In this document: piece by piece, positions 34,879 to 43,455 of the stretch | How the letters are laid out: each line of letters opens with the position of its first letter | Numbering within the stretch: position 1 is the first letter of the stretch | Assembly (NCBI RefSeq): GCF_039535785.1 | Contig: NZ_BAAAXV010000001.1 | Location: 1,798,001-1,862,000 of the forward strand | Reading direction: 5' to 3' | DNA: 64,000 bases | Source of the DNA: Nonomuraea helvata | GTDB taxonomy: Bacteria; Actinomycetota; Actinomycetes; Streptosporangiales; Streptosporangiaceae | Made by a program: the position numbers and the translations under genes | The notes under the pieces: model-generated | Database searches by the model: none | What the model saw: the letters and a program-made list of their open reading frames with translations, nothing else | What the model was told of the DNA's origin: nothing

Positions 34879-36668
34879 GGCTGGAGCTCCACGTAGTCGA
34901 GGTTGGGGAGGCCGCCCGTTGTGGTGGCGGTGAGCCGGACGGTGTTGGTGCCGGAGACGAGGGGCACGGTGACGGAGACGGACGTCCAGGTCGTCCAGGC
35001 GCCGGTGCCGGGGGCGTTCACGGCGGAGCCGACGGCGGTCCCGTTGACGGTGACCGCGAAGGGCCGGTCGGTGCTCGTACCGTTGGCGTACCTGATGGTG
35101 AGGGGCCTGCTGCCGGCCGCCGCCGCGCTCACCGCGAACTCGACGTACGCGCCGGCCACGTTGTCGTAGTTGACGAACCCGGTGCCGGAGAACCCGGCGT
35201 GGTTGGACTCGACGACTCCCTGCGAGATCGTGGCGTTCTCCGCCTCGTACCGGTTGCCGGGGGACGACCCGTACAGGACGCCGTTGATGCGCACGTTGCG
35301 CAGCACGACGTCGTCCGCGTTGGAGAGCTGGGGCGCGGGCGTGTCGATCTGGGTGAAGGTGCTGTTGGTGATCGTCACGTTGCGGAGGTGGCTGGCGGAC
35401 GAGCCCGACAGCTTGATCGCGAACGGCGAGTCGGCGATGTCCAGGCCGTCCACGGTGATGTTCTGGATGACCGGGTTGACGATCGGGCCCTGGCCCGGGC
35501 CGGTCAGGCTGTAGTTCATGTCGACGAAGAAGCCGCCCCGGTCGCACGGGCCGCCGGCCAGGTTGCGGACGTGCACGCCGTCCACCGTTCCGCCGCGCCG
35601 GTTGTTGGTCTTCAGGTAGAGCGCGTAGAAGGAGTGGTACGAGGAGCCCGCCTGGATGCGGTTGTTCTCGGCGAAGACGTTGCGGACGCCGCCGGACATC
35701 TCGCTGCCGACCGTGATCGCGCCCCAGCGGCCGTAGTAGGTGTTGCCGCGGATGACGATGTCGGTGGACGGCACGCCCACGCGGCGGCCGTCGGTGTCGC
35801 GGCCCGACTTGATGACCGTGCCGTCGTCGCCCGTGTCGAACGTGCAGCCCTCGATGAGCACGTCGGACGAGCACTCGGGGTCGACGCCGTCCACCATCGC
35901 GCCCCGGCTGTAGATTTTGACCCGCCTTATCGTGATATTTCGGGCTAAGACGGGGTGGATGGTCCACATCGCGGGGTTCCGGATGTCCAGGTCCTCGACG
36001 AGGATGTTCCGGCAGCCGTAGAACTGGATCATGCTCGGCTTGAGGTAGTGGCCGTCACCGAACTGCCGCTGCTCGACCGGCACGCCGTCCACGGCCAGTT
36101 GCTGCAACCGGTCCCAGTCGGGGCCGCGCTGGTCGTCGAAGCCGAACCACGGCCCGGCCGCCGCGTTCCCGTCGATCGTGCCGGTGCCGGTCAGGGCGAT
36201 GTCGGTCTGGTTCCTGGCATAAATGAAGGGCGAGTAGTTGTAGCACTCGATCCCCTGCCAGCGGGTGTAGACGTTCGGCAGGTACGAGCCCGCGTCCGAC
36301 CTGAACCGGATTGTCCCGCCGGCCTCGACGTGCAGCCGCACGCCGGACAGCAGGTGGATCTGGCCGGTGCGGAACTTGCCGGTGCCGGGGACGAGCACGG
36401 TGCCGCCGCCGGCCGCGTTGCAGGCGGCGATGGCGGAGCGGAAGGCGGGCGTGCAGTCGGTGGAGTTGTCCGGCTTGGCGCCGAAGTCGGTGATGGGGAA
36501 CGTGCGGTCGGGAAAGGCCGGCGGCACGATCCTGGCCAGGATCGCGGGGACCTGATCCCAGGGCGACTCAACGGCCTGGGCCGTGGCGGGCGCCGGCGGC
36601 AGCACGGCGCCCGCCTGCACGGGGACGAGCAGCGCTCCTTTGAGCACGGCCCTTCTGGAGGGATGCAT
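34875..36668 (-). CDS. Exported GH28 exo-polygalacturonase-like enzyme with CBM35
   Basis: A 597-residue protein. The N-terminus (RRAVLKGALLVPVQAGAVLP) looks like a twin-arginine signal. The GH28 beta-helix shows ITDFGAKPDNSTDCTPAFRS, the catalytic Asp263 (GVDPECSSDV), Asp281-Asp282 (TGDDGTVIKSG) and the AITVGSEMSGGV block typical of bacterial exo-polygalacturonases. A C-terminal CBM35 starts near residue 475. The next gene downstream is the second GH28, translationally coupled. A 12-bp hairpin separates it from the sugar-dehydrogenase gene upstream. Confidence 0.88.
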   Translation of the reverse strand: MHPSRRAVLKGALLVPVQAGAVLPPAPATAQAVESPWDQVPAILARIVPPAFPDRTFPITDFGAKPDNSTDCTPAFRSAIAACNAAGGGTVLVPGTGKFRTGQIHLLSGVRLHVEAGGTIRFRSDAGSYLPNVYTRWQGIECYNYSPFIYARNQTDIALTGTGTIDGNAAAGPWFGFDDQRGPDWDRLQQLAVDGVPVEQRQFGDGHYLKPSMIQFYGCRNILVEDLDIRNPAMWTIHPVLARNITIRRVKIYSRGAMVDGVDPECSSDVLIEGCTFDTGDDGTVIKSGRDTDGRRVGVPSTDIVIRGNTYYGRWGAITVGSEMSGGVRNVFAENNRIQAGSSYHSFYALYLKTNNRRGGTVDGVHVRNLAGGPCDRGGFFVDMNYSLTGPGQGPIVNPVIQNITVDGLDIADSPFAIKLSGSSASHLRNVTITNSTFTQIDTPAPQLSNADDVVLRNVRINGVLYGSSPGNRYEAENATISQGVVESNHAGFSGTGFVNYDNVAGAYVEFAVSAAAAGSRPLTIRYANGTSTDRPFAVTVNGTAVGSAVNAPGTGAWTTWTSVSVTVPLVSGTNTVRLTATTTGGLPNLDYVELQP

Positions 36669-36692
36669 CGGAGGCTCCGGGGGGTGCTGGAT

Positions 36693-36722
36693 CCGGCGGC
36701 CGCGCTGCTGCGCGGCCGCCGG
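36693..36722 (-). terminator. Hairpin inside the CBM35 operon
   Basis: CCGGCGGCCGCG (36693-36704) and CGCGGCCGCCGG (36711-36722) form a perfect 12-bp stem with a 6-base loop, 14 bases after the stop of the sugar-dehydrogenase gene and 24 bases before the next start. It could be a partial terminator or mRNA-stabilising structure that sets different levels for the two parts of the operon. Confidence 0.65.
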
Positions 36723-36736
36723 CGTTCAGGGGGTGA

Positions 36737-39154
36737 CTACTGGATGTTGGAGCGCCGGATCGTGTCGGCCGAGCCGTCTCCGTTGTTGTCGGAGTTGGTG
36801 GAGCCGAACCAGATGGCGTTGGCGCCGGGCACCTTCTCGACCGCGCGGAGCCGGCCGTACGTGCCGTTGAAGTACGAGTTGACGGTCGAAACGTTCTCGC
36901 CGTTCAGCACGATGCGCCACAGCCGCTGGCCGCGCAGCGCCGCCATGAAGACGGTGTTGTTGACGATGGCGATGCCGCTCGGCGAGGCCTCGGAGACGCT
37001 CCAGGTGTACTTCGGGTTCGTCATGCCGGAGGTGCTGCAGGTGCCCTCGCAGGTGGGCCAGCCGTAGTTCTTGCCCGGCTGGATGAGGTTGAGCTCGTCG
37101 CGCGAGGAGTTGCCCAGCTCCGACGACCACAGGCGGCCGGCCGAGTCCCAGGCCAGGCCCTGCGGGTTGCGGTGGCCGTAGCTGTAGACGCGGGTGCCGA
37201 ACGGGTTGCCGGGCGCGGCGGCGCCGGTCTTGGTGATGCGAAGGATCTTGCCGTTGAGCGAGTCGAGGTCGGGCGCGTTGCTCGAGGACTGCGCGTCGCC
37301 GGTGGTGACGTACAGGTAGCCGTCGGGGCCGAACCTGATCCGGCCGCCGTTGTGGTACCGGTTCTTGTCGATGCCCTGCAGGATGCTCGCGTACCCGCTG
37401 AGCGCGGTGCCGTTGAAGTTCATCTTGGCGACCCGGTTGCCCTCGGAGGCGGTGTGCATGAAGAACACCTCCTGGTCGGTCGTGCCGTTCCAGGTGGGCG
37501 AGAAGTCCAGGCCCATCAGGCCGCCCTCGCCGCCGGTGGTCTGCACGTTGGGCACGGTGCCGACCTGCGTCTTGGTGCCCGACGGCGTCACCTTGAACAC
37601 CTTGAACGTGTCGCGCTCGGTCACCAGCGCGTACGAGCCGTCCGGCGCCCAGGAGATGTCCCACGGCACGTCCCAGCCGCCGGCGACGCTGGTCGGCGTC
37701 TGCGGCACGGTGCCACAGCCACCCGTGGTGAACGACGCGGACGGCGCGCTCGGCGTCGAGAGCTGGTTGGCGCTGTCACGCGCGACCACGTGCACCTGGT
37801 ACGTGTGCGCGCACTCGAGCGGCACACTGGCCGTGGTGGCGGGCGGGGTCCCGGTGACCGTGGCGAGCACGGCGTTGGTGGCGTTGTCACGCACCAGGTA
37901 GGCGCGTACCCCGTTGTCGTCCGTGGAGGCGCCCCAGGTCACGGTCGCCGAGGTGGCCTGCACGCCGCTGACGGTGGGCTGCCCCGGCGGGGACGGCGGG
38001 TTGTCGGCGGGCGCGGGCAGCGTCTGGCAGTTCGCCTCGGGGCTGCTCAGCGACACGTTGCCGGAGGCGTCGCGGGCGAACACCGACAGCTGGTAGGAGA
38101 AGTTCGGGTTGAGCCCGGTCAGCCGGTACGGCGGCGCGGTCGCGGTCGCGATCTGCTGGCCCTGGTGGTAGATGTCGTACGCGACGACGCCGATGTTGTC
38201 GGTGGACGGCGGCCAGTCCAGGGTCAGGGCGTTGTACGAGATGTCGGAGCACGTCGGCTGCCCCGGCGAGGTCGGCTTCTCGGTGTCGCCCGGGCCGCTG
38301 ACCCGCAGCCGGTCGAGGTTGGGCCCGCCGTTGTCGGTGGTGGCCGTGGCCCTGACCGTGTTGCCGCCCGCGTTGAGCGGCGCGTCGACGCTGATCTCCT
38401 GCCAGGTGGTCCAGGCGCCGGTGCCGGGGAAGGAGCGGGCGGTGGCGACGGCGGTGCCGTTGACGGTGATGGTCATCGGCCGGTCGGTGGTGGTGCCGTT
38501 GGCGAAGCGGAAGGTCAGGCTCTGGGTGCCCGCGCCGGCCGCGCTGACGGCGAACTCGACGTACGAGCCGGTGACGTTGTCGTAGTTGACGAAGCCGGAG
38601 CCGGTGAAGCCGGCGTGGTTCGACTCGACGACGCCCTGCGAGATCGTCGCGGACTCCGCCTGGTAGTCGGTGAAGGTCGACGACTGGACCTCGGCGTCGA
38701 GGTAGTCCCAGTTCGGGTTGCCGCCCGCGCCTGTGGCGGTGGCCCTGATCTTGTTCGCGCCCGCCGTGAGCTGGGCGGTCAGCGTGACCGTGGTCCAGGT
38801 GGTCCAGGCGCCGGTGGCGGGGAACGACCGGGCGGCGGCGACGGTCGCGCCGTTGACCGCGATGTCGCTCGGCCGGTCGGCGCCCGTGCCGTTGGCGTAG
38901 CGGAAGGCCAGCGTGGCGGTGCCCGCGCTGGGCGCGTTGACGGTCCATTCGGTGTACGAGCCGGCGACGTTGTCCCCGTTGACGAAGCCGGTGCCGGAGT
39001 AGCCGGCGTGGTTGGACTCGACGACGCCCTGGGAGATCGTCGCGTTCTCGGCTTCGTACCGGGTGGGCGCCGCCTCGGCTGGGACGGTGACAGCTGTCAT
39101 TCCCAGGGCGAGCAAGCAGGCGATGACGCAGGCCCGGGACTTGCTGAAGTTCAT
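36737..39154 (-). CDS. Secreted PQQ-type sugar dehydrogenase-like protein with two CBM35 and two FN3
   Basis: An 805-residue protein. The signal peptide (residues 1-28) is followed by CBM35 modules at about residues 31-150 and 160-285, two fibronectin type III domains (about 290-470), and a beta-propeller of the glucose/sorbosone dehydrogenase family (about 480-805). The propeller shows HNGGRIRFGPDGYLYVTTGD, VYSYGHRNPQGLAWD and KNYGWPTCEGTC. The ATG at 39154 follows AGGAG; the frame is open to 39238. These propellers bind PQQ or calcium and oxidise sugars; here the substrate would be a polysaccharide or its fragments. First gene of the operon. A paralogue without CBMs lies at 45893-46957. Confidence 0.88.
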   Translation of the reverse strand: MNFSKSRACVIACLLALGMTAVTVPAEAAPTRYEAENATISQGVVESNHAGYSGTGFVNGDNVAGSYTEWTVNAPSAGTATLAFRYANGTGADRPSDIAVNGATVAAARSFPATGAWTTWTTVTLTAQLTAGANKIRATATGAGGNPNWDYLDAEVQSSTFTDYQAESATISQGVVESNHAGFTGSGFVNYDNVTGSYVEFAVSAAGAGTQSLTFRFANGTTTDRPMTITVNGTAVATARSFPGTGAWTTWQEISVDAPLNAGGNTVRATATTDNGGPNLDRLRVSGPGDTEKPTSPGQPTCSDISYNALTLDWPPSTDNIGVVAYDIYHQGQQIATATAPPYRLTGLNPNFSYQLSVFARDASGNVSLSSPEANCQTLPAPADNPPSPPGQPTVSGVQATSATVTWGASTDDNGVRAYLVRDNATNAVLATVTGTPPATTASVPLECAHTYQVHVVARDSANQLSTPSAPSASFTTGGCGTVPQTPTSVAGGWDVPWDISWAPDGSYALVTERDTFKVFKVTPSGTKTQVGTVPNVQTTGGEGGLMGLDFSPTWNGTTDQEVFFMHTASEGNRVAKMNFNGTALSGYASILQGIDKNRYHNGGRIRFGPDGYLYVTTGDAQSSSNAPDLDSLNGKILRITKTGAAAPGNPFGTRVYSYGHRNPQGLAWDSAGRLWSSELGNSSRDELNLIQPGKNYGWPTCEGTCSTSGMTNPKYTWSVSEASPSGIAIVNNTVFMAALRGQRLWRIVLNGENVSTVNSYFNGTYGRLRAVEKVPGANAIWFGSTNSDNNGDGSADTIRRSNIQ

Positions 39155-39205
39155 CGGGCGCTCCTGGCTGAGAGTGATGCCTCGAGTAAAGGGGAGGGAG
39201 CTTTC

Positions 39206-39215
39206 CAAACGTTTG
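39206..39215. promoter_or_regulatory. CAAACGTTTG palindrome in the divergent CBM35 promoter
   Basis: A perfect 10-base palindrome with a central CG, 52 bases before the sugar-dehydrogenase start. It is a possible LacI-type operator for the minus-strand operon. Confidence 0.4.
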
Positions 39216-39258
39216 TCACAAACCACCGTGGGCGTCAATACTTGGAACGGTCCATATT

Positions 39259-39275
39259 TTAGGAAACTTTCCTAA
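39259..39275. promoter_or_regulatory. Putative operator TTAGGAAA-C-TTTCCTAA
   Basis: A perfect inverted repeat with 8-base arms and a single central base in the 284-bp region between the divergent CBM35 operon (start 39154) and the GH105 gene (start 39439). Its core GAAA-N-TTTC is of the kind reported upstream of plant-polysaccharide hydrolase genes in actinomycetes. Related cores occur at 47050-47060 and 48220-48228 in this window. It is the best candidate for substrate-responsive control of the whole set. Confidence 0.7.
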
Positions 39276-39438
39276 CTCTTTGTTTCCGATACATCGGATG
39301 AAAGTGACCGGTAGACAGGCGCGAGGTCGGGATGTATGCATTTAAATGCGCCTCAGAAGATCGGAGCCATGCGCCGCTGGGTGCCGTACATCTGGACCGG
39401 CGGCCCGGCATCACCGCTCGTCAGACCCGGAGTGATAC

Positions 39439-40980
39439 ATGGGACGTCTTCGCGCGACCAGCGCCGCCGCACTCGGCGCGCTCGTGTTTCTGCAACCGGT
39501 TGCCGTCGCTCCGGCCGCGGCTGCCACCCGCTACGAGGCCGAGAACGGAACGATCTCGCAGGGCGTCGTGGAGTCGAACCACGCCGGCTTCACCGGCACA
39601 GGCTTCGTCAACTTCGACAACGTGGCGGGATCGTCCGTCGAGTGGACCGTGAACGGGCCGGGAACCGTCACGCTCGCCTTCCGCTACGCCAACGGCACGA
39701 GCGCCGACCGGCCGATGAGCATCACGGCCGGCGCCACGGCCACGACGCTCTCCTTCCCCGGCACCGGCTCCTGGACCACCTGGCGGACGGTGACGGTCCG
39801 GGCCGAGCTGGCGGCGGGCACGAACGCGGTCAGGGCCGCGGCCACCACCGCCGACGGCGGCCCGAACCTCGACTCACTGAGCGTGGACTCCGCGGCGGGT
39901 ACCGACTGGTCCAGGGCGATGGTCGACTCGACGATGGCCCGCTTCTCCCCCAGCACGATCGGCGGCTGGAGCTACCCGCAGGGCCTCTACCTCTGGGGCC
40001 AGTACCTCGTCTACCAGCGCACGGGAGAGCCCCGCTACCTGCAGTACATCAAGGACTGGGCCGACCGGTTCGTGGACTCCTCCGGCGGCATCTCGCAGAG
40101 CTTCAACAACCTCGACAGCATGCAGGCCGGCAACGTCCTGCTCGCCCTCTACCGGGAGACCGGCCAGGCCCGCTACCGCACGGCCGCGGCCAAGATCAGG
40201 ACCCGCCTGAACACGTACCCGCGCACCTCCGACGGCGGCTGGTGGCACTCCACGTCCAGCTCGCGCGAGGGCCAGCTCTGGGGCGACGGCGTCTACATGG
40301 TAGACCCGTTCCTCGCCCGCTACGGCGCCTGGGTGGCGGCCGACTCCTTCACGGGCGCCGAGCCGGCCAAGCAGCTCGAGATCTACTGGAGCCACCTGCG
40401 CCGCACGTCGGGCCAGGCCGCCGGGCTGCTGTACCACGCCTACGACGAGCCGGGCGGCCCCACCGCGTCCTGGGTCAAACCCTCACTGGGCAACACGAAC
40501 GGGATCTCGTGGTGCCGGGCGATGGGCTGGTTCGGGATGGCCGTGACCGACATCCTCGAGCTGCTCCCGGCCGACCATCCGCGCCGGTCGGCGCTGATCG
40601 ACATCCTGCGCGAGCTCGTGCCCGCGTACGCCCGTTGGCAGGACCCGGCCACGGGCCGCTGGTGGCAGGTGGTCACCGAGCCGTCGAACCCGTCGAACTG
40701 GACGGAGACGTCGTGCTCGGCGATGTACACGTACACGATCTCGCGGGCGGTCGAGCGCGGATACGTGGACGCCTCCTACCGCGCGAACGCGGAACGCGGC
40801 TACCAGGGCGTGCTGGCCCAGGTGTCACTCGGCGCCGACGGGCGGACCAACCTCGTGGGCGTCAGCGAGGGCACCAACGCCAGCGACTCGCTCAGCTACT
40901 ACTTCGGGCGTGCCCGGCCGGTCAACGACTTCCACGGACTGGGGGCGTTCCTCATCATGAACGAGCAGCTCAGCCACTAG
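39439..40980 (+). CDS. Secreted GH105 unsaturated rhamnogalacturonyl hydrolase with CBM35
   Basis: A 513-residue enzyme. The signal peptide covers residues 1-29 and is followed by a CBM35 at 31-150, then a GH105 (alpha/alpha)6 barrel. Diagnostic segments are YPQGLYLWGQYLVYQRTGEP, the likely catalytic Asp283 in GQLWGDGVYMVDP, and SWCRAMGWFGMAVTDILELL. GH105 enzymes release unsaturated galacturonic acid from the products of pectate or rhamnogalacturonan lyases. This is the only gene of the group on the plus strand, divergent from the CBM35 operon with a shared operator region. A signal peptide on a GH105 is not the rule and suggests extracellular action here. Confidence 0.9.
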   Translation: MGRLRATSAAALGALVFLQPVAVAPAAAATRYEAENGTISQGVVESNHAGFTGTGFVNFDNVAGSSVEWTVNGPGTVTLAFRYANGTSADRPMSITAGATATTLSFPGTGSWTTWRTVTVRAELAAGTNAVRAAATTADGGPNLDSLSVDSAAGTDWSRAMVDSTMARFSPSTIGGWSYPQGLYLWGQYLVYQRTGEPRYLQYIKDWADRFVDSSGGISQSFNNLDSMQAGNVLLALYRETGQARYRTAAAKIRTRLNTYPRTSDGGWWHSTSSSREGQLWGDGVYMVDPFLARYGAWVAADSFTGAEPAKQLEIYWSHLRRTSGQAAGLLYHAYDEPGGPTASWVKPSLGNTNGISWCRAMGWFGMAVTDILELLPADHPRRSALIDILRELVPAYARWQDPATGRWWQVVTEPSNPSNWTETSCSAMYTYTISRAVERGYVDASYRANAERGYQGVLAQVSLGADGRTNLVGVSEGTNASDSLSYYFGRARPVNDFHGLGAFLIMNEQLSH

Positions 40981-40995
40981 GGGCCGGGGCCCCAC

Positions 40996-41057
40996 TCCCG
41001 CCGGCCGCTCCGCCCGCGATTGGCGCGGGCATCACCTGGTCGGGTCGGCCGGCGGGA
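40996..41057 (+). terminator. Nested hairpin after the GH105 gene
   Basis: TCCCGCCGGCCG (40996-41007) pairs perfectly with CGGCCGGCGGGA (41046-41057). Inside the loop, GCCCGCG (41012-41018) pairs with CGCGGGC (41024-41030). The structure starts 15 bases after the stop and is a likely terminator. Confidence 0.7.
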
Positions 41058-41347
41058 GGCAGCGCGATGCGGTGACGGCCCGCGAGCGTGTCTGTGATCA
41101 TGGCGAGGAGGTCGAACTCGGCGAAAGCGAGACCGAAATTCGCGGCGCCGCGGTTATTCGCATTTCCGTCCGTTGTTGCGTGCTGAATATGCCGACGTGT
41201 GGCTTCCTTGAATCGCCTGCTCACCTGCGGTTCGTATGCCCGGACGATCCCGGCGAAGAAGTGAGCGGCGGTGTCTAGGCGAAAGGCGGACACCCGGATA
41301 TGGTGCGATACGGGCAAGCCACAGAATTAGCGATAGGTAGGCGTCGC
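41058..41347. other. Intergenic region without a supported gene
   Basis: About 290 bases with lower GC than the surroundings. Open frames on both strands (68 residues plus, 115 residues minus) lack ribosome binding sites and recognisable motifs. It should contain the promoter of the STAS gene at 41348; I cannot assign its elements. Confidence 0.4.
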
Positions 41348-41752
41348 ATGCCGGATCTGTCGTTCGTCACTCAGAGGTTGCCGGGCGTGAGCGTGATCTC
41401 GGTGGCCGGCGAGGTCGACGCCACCACCGCCGGGCGGCTCGACCGCTACATCCGGCGCAGCCGCCGGGTGCCGGGCGAGCATGTGGTGATCGATCTCAGC
41501 GAGGCCCAGTTCATGGGGAGTTCGGGCCTTCGCGTCCTGCTCAACACCCATGCCTACGCCCGCCAGCACGGCGGCAGCCTGCGACTGGCCGCGCCCCCGC
41601 CGAAGCTCGCGAGGATCATGGAGATCACCCAGGCTCACACCGTCCTGCACGTGCACGCCACGGTGGAGGAGGCCGTACTCGCGGCACTCGGCAACCCGCT
41701 CCCCGAGTCGCTCGGCCCGCCGGCCGAGGACCGCGGCAGAGACGCGGTCTGA
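41348..41752 (+). CDS. STAS-domain anti-sigma factor antagonist
   Basis: A 134-residue protein with a single STAS domain: VISVAGEVDATTAGRLDRYI (about residues 17-36), VVIDLSEAQFMGSSGLRVLL (about 54-73) with the likely phosphorylated Ser in the SSGL motif, and a C-terminal helix. Such proteins bind anti-sigma kinases and switch partner in response to phosphorylation. The ATG at 41348 follows AGGTAGG; an upstream in-frame ATG at 41300 has no such site. No kinase or sigma gene is adjacent. Confidence 0.9.
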   Translation: MPDLSFVTQRLPGVSVISVAGEVDATTAGRLDRYIRRSRRVPGEHVVIDLSEAQFMGSSGLRVLLNTHAYARQHGGSLRLAAPPPKLARIMEITQAHTVLHVHATVEEAVLAALGNPLPESLGPPAEDRGRDAV

Positions 41753-41765
41753 GCCCCACTTCCGA

Positions 41766-42728
41766 TCAAGGGCCTCCCAGCTCCAGGCGGATCGTGCTCG
41801 ACTCGGCGAGCATGACCACCACGCCCTCGTCGCGCCGCCAGTCGTCCGCGATCAGGAAGTAGCGGCCGCCGGTGTGCGCGAACAGGCGGAGGTTGCCGTA
41901 CCGGTACTTGTAGGCGCCCTTGTCGGTCGAGACGGGCCCGGTCGAGGTGGGCAGGGCGGACTCCTTGCCCGCTCCCAGGTACAGGCGCTCGGCGCTGTAG
42001 ACGGTCACCCTCGTGAGCTCGGTGACGGTGAAGTTCTGCGCCAAGGAGACACCCTGGTAAATGGCCAGGTTGGTGGCGCCGTAGAACAGCGAGACGCAGA
42101 CGATGACCGACGTGAACGTGTACAGCAGCGGCAGGCCGTCGCGCGAGGACGCGCCGGGCAGCAGGGTGCGGAGGTGCGTTCCGTACAAGGTGAGCAGGAC
42201 ACCGGCGCCGATGCTGAACGGGAAGGCCAGGAACGAGGCCGTCCGCAGGACGAAGCCCAGCGCCCACATCGCGAGCGGCAGCACCAGCCAGGCCAGGGAC
42301 AGGGCGCGGAGGGTGTGTCTGACCAGGCGGTCGCCAGTGCCGTCCCGCCTCGCGCGCGGAGCGAGCACGCGGTCGGCCTGCAGCCAGAGCAGCCCGGCGA
42401 TGCCGATGATCATCAGGAGGTACAGCACCGGGCCTACGCTCCGGAGCACGTAGTCCTTGGTGGACATGTCGAGGATGCTCTCGTCGATGCCCAGCTCGAA
42501 CGCCTGCACGGCGCTGCGCTGCCAGCCGAAGTACACCAGCAGCGCGGTCATGACGGTGACGTTGGCCAGCACGGCCAGCGCCCACCGGAGCACCGGATGC
42601 CCGGTGGACCCGGCGGGCCCGGCCGCCTCCGTGAGGTCGTCAGTCGAGGGCTCGGCCGCCTCGACTGGGTCGTCAGGCGACGGCTCGGCCGGCTTCTTGC
42701 GCATCTCGACGGTGGACTCGCTCGTCAC
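41766..42728 (-). CDS. Integral membrane protein of unknown function
   Basis: A 320-residue protein. The acidic, Pro-rich N-terminus (residues 1-45) is followed by about five membrane helices (WALAVLANVTVMTALLVYFG, LYLLMIIGIAGLLWLQ, ALSLAWLVLPLAMWALGFVL, FSIGAGVLLTLYG, TFTSVIVCVSLFYGATNLAI). A soluble C-terminal domain of about 95 residues (YKYRYGNLRLFAHTGGRYFL) may lie outside or inside. I do not recognise the family. Its ATG overlaps the lipoprotein stop (ATGA), so the two act together or are at least made together. Confidence 0.75.
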   Translation of the reverse strand: MTSESTVEMRKKPAEPSPDDPVEAAEPSTDDLTEAAGPAGSTGHPVLRWALAVLANVTVMTALLVYFGWQRSAVQAFELGIDESILDMSTKDYVLRSVGPVLYLLMIIGIAGLLWLQADRVLAPRARRDGTGDRLVRHTLRALSLAWLVLPLAMWALGFVLRTASFLAFPFSIGAGVLLTLYGTHLRTLLPGASSRDGLPLLYTFTSVIVCVSLFYGATNLAIYQGVSLAQNFTVTELTRVTVYSAERLYLGAGKESALPTSTGPVSTDKGAYKYRYGNLRLFAHTGGRYFLIADDWRRDEGVVVMLAESSTIRLELGGP

Positions 42729-43354
42729 GAACCCGATCCCGATCCCGTGTCCGTGCCGGAGCCCACGTCCGGAGTCTCGGCCGGGTCCGGGGTCTGCACC
42801 GGGTCAGGAGTGCTCTCCGAATCGGGAGACTCGGCAGGATCCGGACTGTCATCCGGGCTCGGAGGCAGCGGCAGGACCGGCGGGCACCCGCCGAAGGCCG
42901 ACTTCGGTTTCTGCTTGACGACGCTCCCCACCGCCCGATGCAGCTCGCAGATGAACCACACGTCCGACCCCTCCCACACCAGCCGGGCGTACTCGGACTT
43001 GGCCGAGGCCACATCCTTCCGGCACAGGTATACCCCGGCCTGGAAGAGCGGCACGGTGGTCGCTGTCCTGAAGTTCCCTTTGGTCTCGTCGAGCGCCGTC
43101 TGAGCACCGGGGCAGTCCCCCTCCGCCAGCGCGTCGTACACCCGTCCCTCGTTGACGTCCACCGCGGTGTTGCCGGTGGGGAGGGTGAAGCCGTATTTGG
43201 TCCGCTGCTTGCCCGCCGCAGGGCCCTGCTTCCCCGCACGGGTCGAGGTGCCGTCGGGCCGATCCCCCGTGTCCGGCCCTTCGAAGGCCCCGCTCTTGCA
43301 CGCTCCGATGGTGAGGCACAAGGCGAGTACCGTCGCAACCGTTCTAATCTTCAT
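42725..43354 (-). CDS. Lipoprotein of unknown function with acidic repeat tail
   Basis: A 209-residue exported protein. The lipobox LTIGAC gives Cys19 as the anchor. The central part (about residues 50-150) has TPR-like helices (VYDALAEGDCPGAQTALDET, ARLVWEGSDVWFICELHRAV) and several Cys. The last 55 residues are repeats of the type PDPAETPD ending in a Gly-Ser-Thr stretch. It is co-translated with the membrane protein downstream. Confidence 0.75.
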   Translation of the reverse strand: MKIRTVATVLALCLTIGACKSGAFEGPDTGDRPDGTSTRAGKQGPAAGKQRTKYGFTLPTGNTAVDVNEGRVYDALAEGDCPGAQTALDETKGNFRTATTVPLFQAGVYLCRKDVASAKSEYARLVWEGSDVWFICELHRAVGSVVKQKPKSAFGGCPPVLPLPPSPDDSPDPAESPDSESTPDPVQTPDPAETPDVGSGTDTGSGSGS

Positions 43355-43455
43355 AGATCACGACGCTAGGCGCGTGATCCGCAAGGGTCTTGAGTATCCC
43401 CCTGCTCAAATCCGGCTCGGGGCGCCGGGCCGGAGAGGAGCAGGGGGATGGCGGG

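Larger units (their letters stand above)
28200..39890. repeat. Eight related CBM35 modules spread over five adjacent genes
   Basis: Modules of about 365 bp starting with YEAENATISQG or close variants lie at about 28200-28570, 28590-28960, 29100-29465, 30800-31180, 34876-35255, 38300-38665, 38690-39065 (all minus strand) and 39527-39890 (plus strand). They share NHAG[FY]SGTGFVN and RYANGT blocks at nearly constant spacing. CBM35 modules bind uronic acids, galactan or mannan. The high internal similarity suggests recent module shuffling, and the copies are potential recombination sites. Confidence 0.85.

Noticed and set aside
28200..39890. Repeated DNA blocks in the CBM35 genes taken as CRISPR or tandem-repeat array
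   Set aside because: The repeats are in-frame parts of about 120-residue carbohydrate-binding modules, with no short constant repeat and spacer pattern.
40970..41317. A 115-codon minus-strand frame after the GH105 gene
   Set aside because: It starts in a region without a ribosome site and runs into the terminator hairpin; no similarity to a known family.
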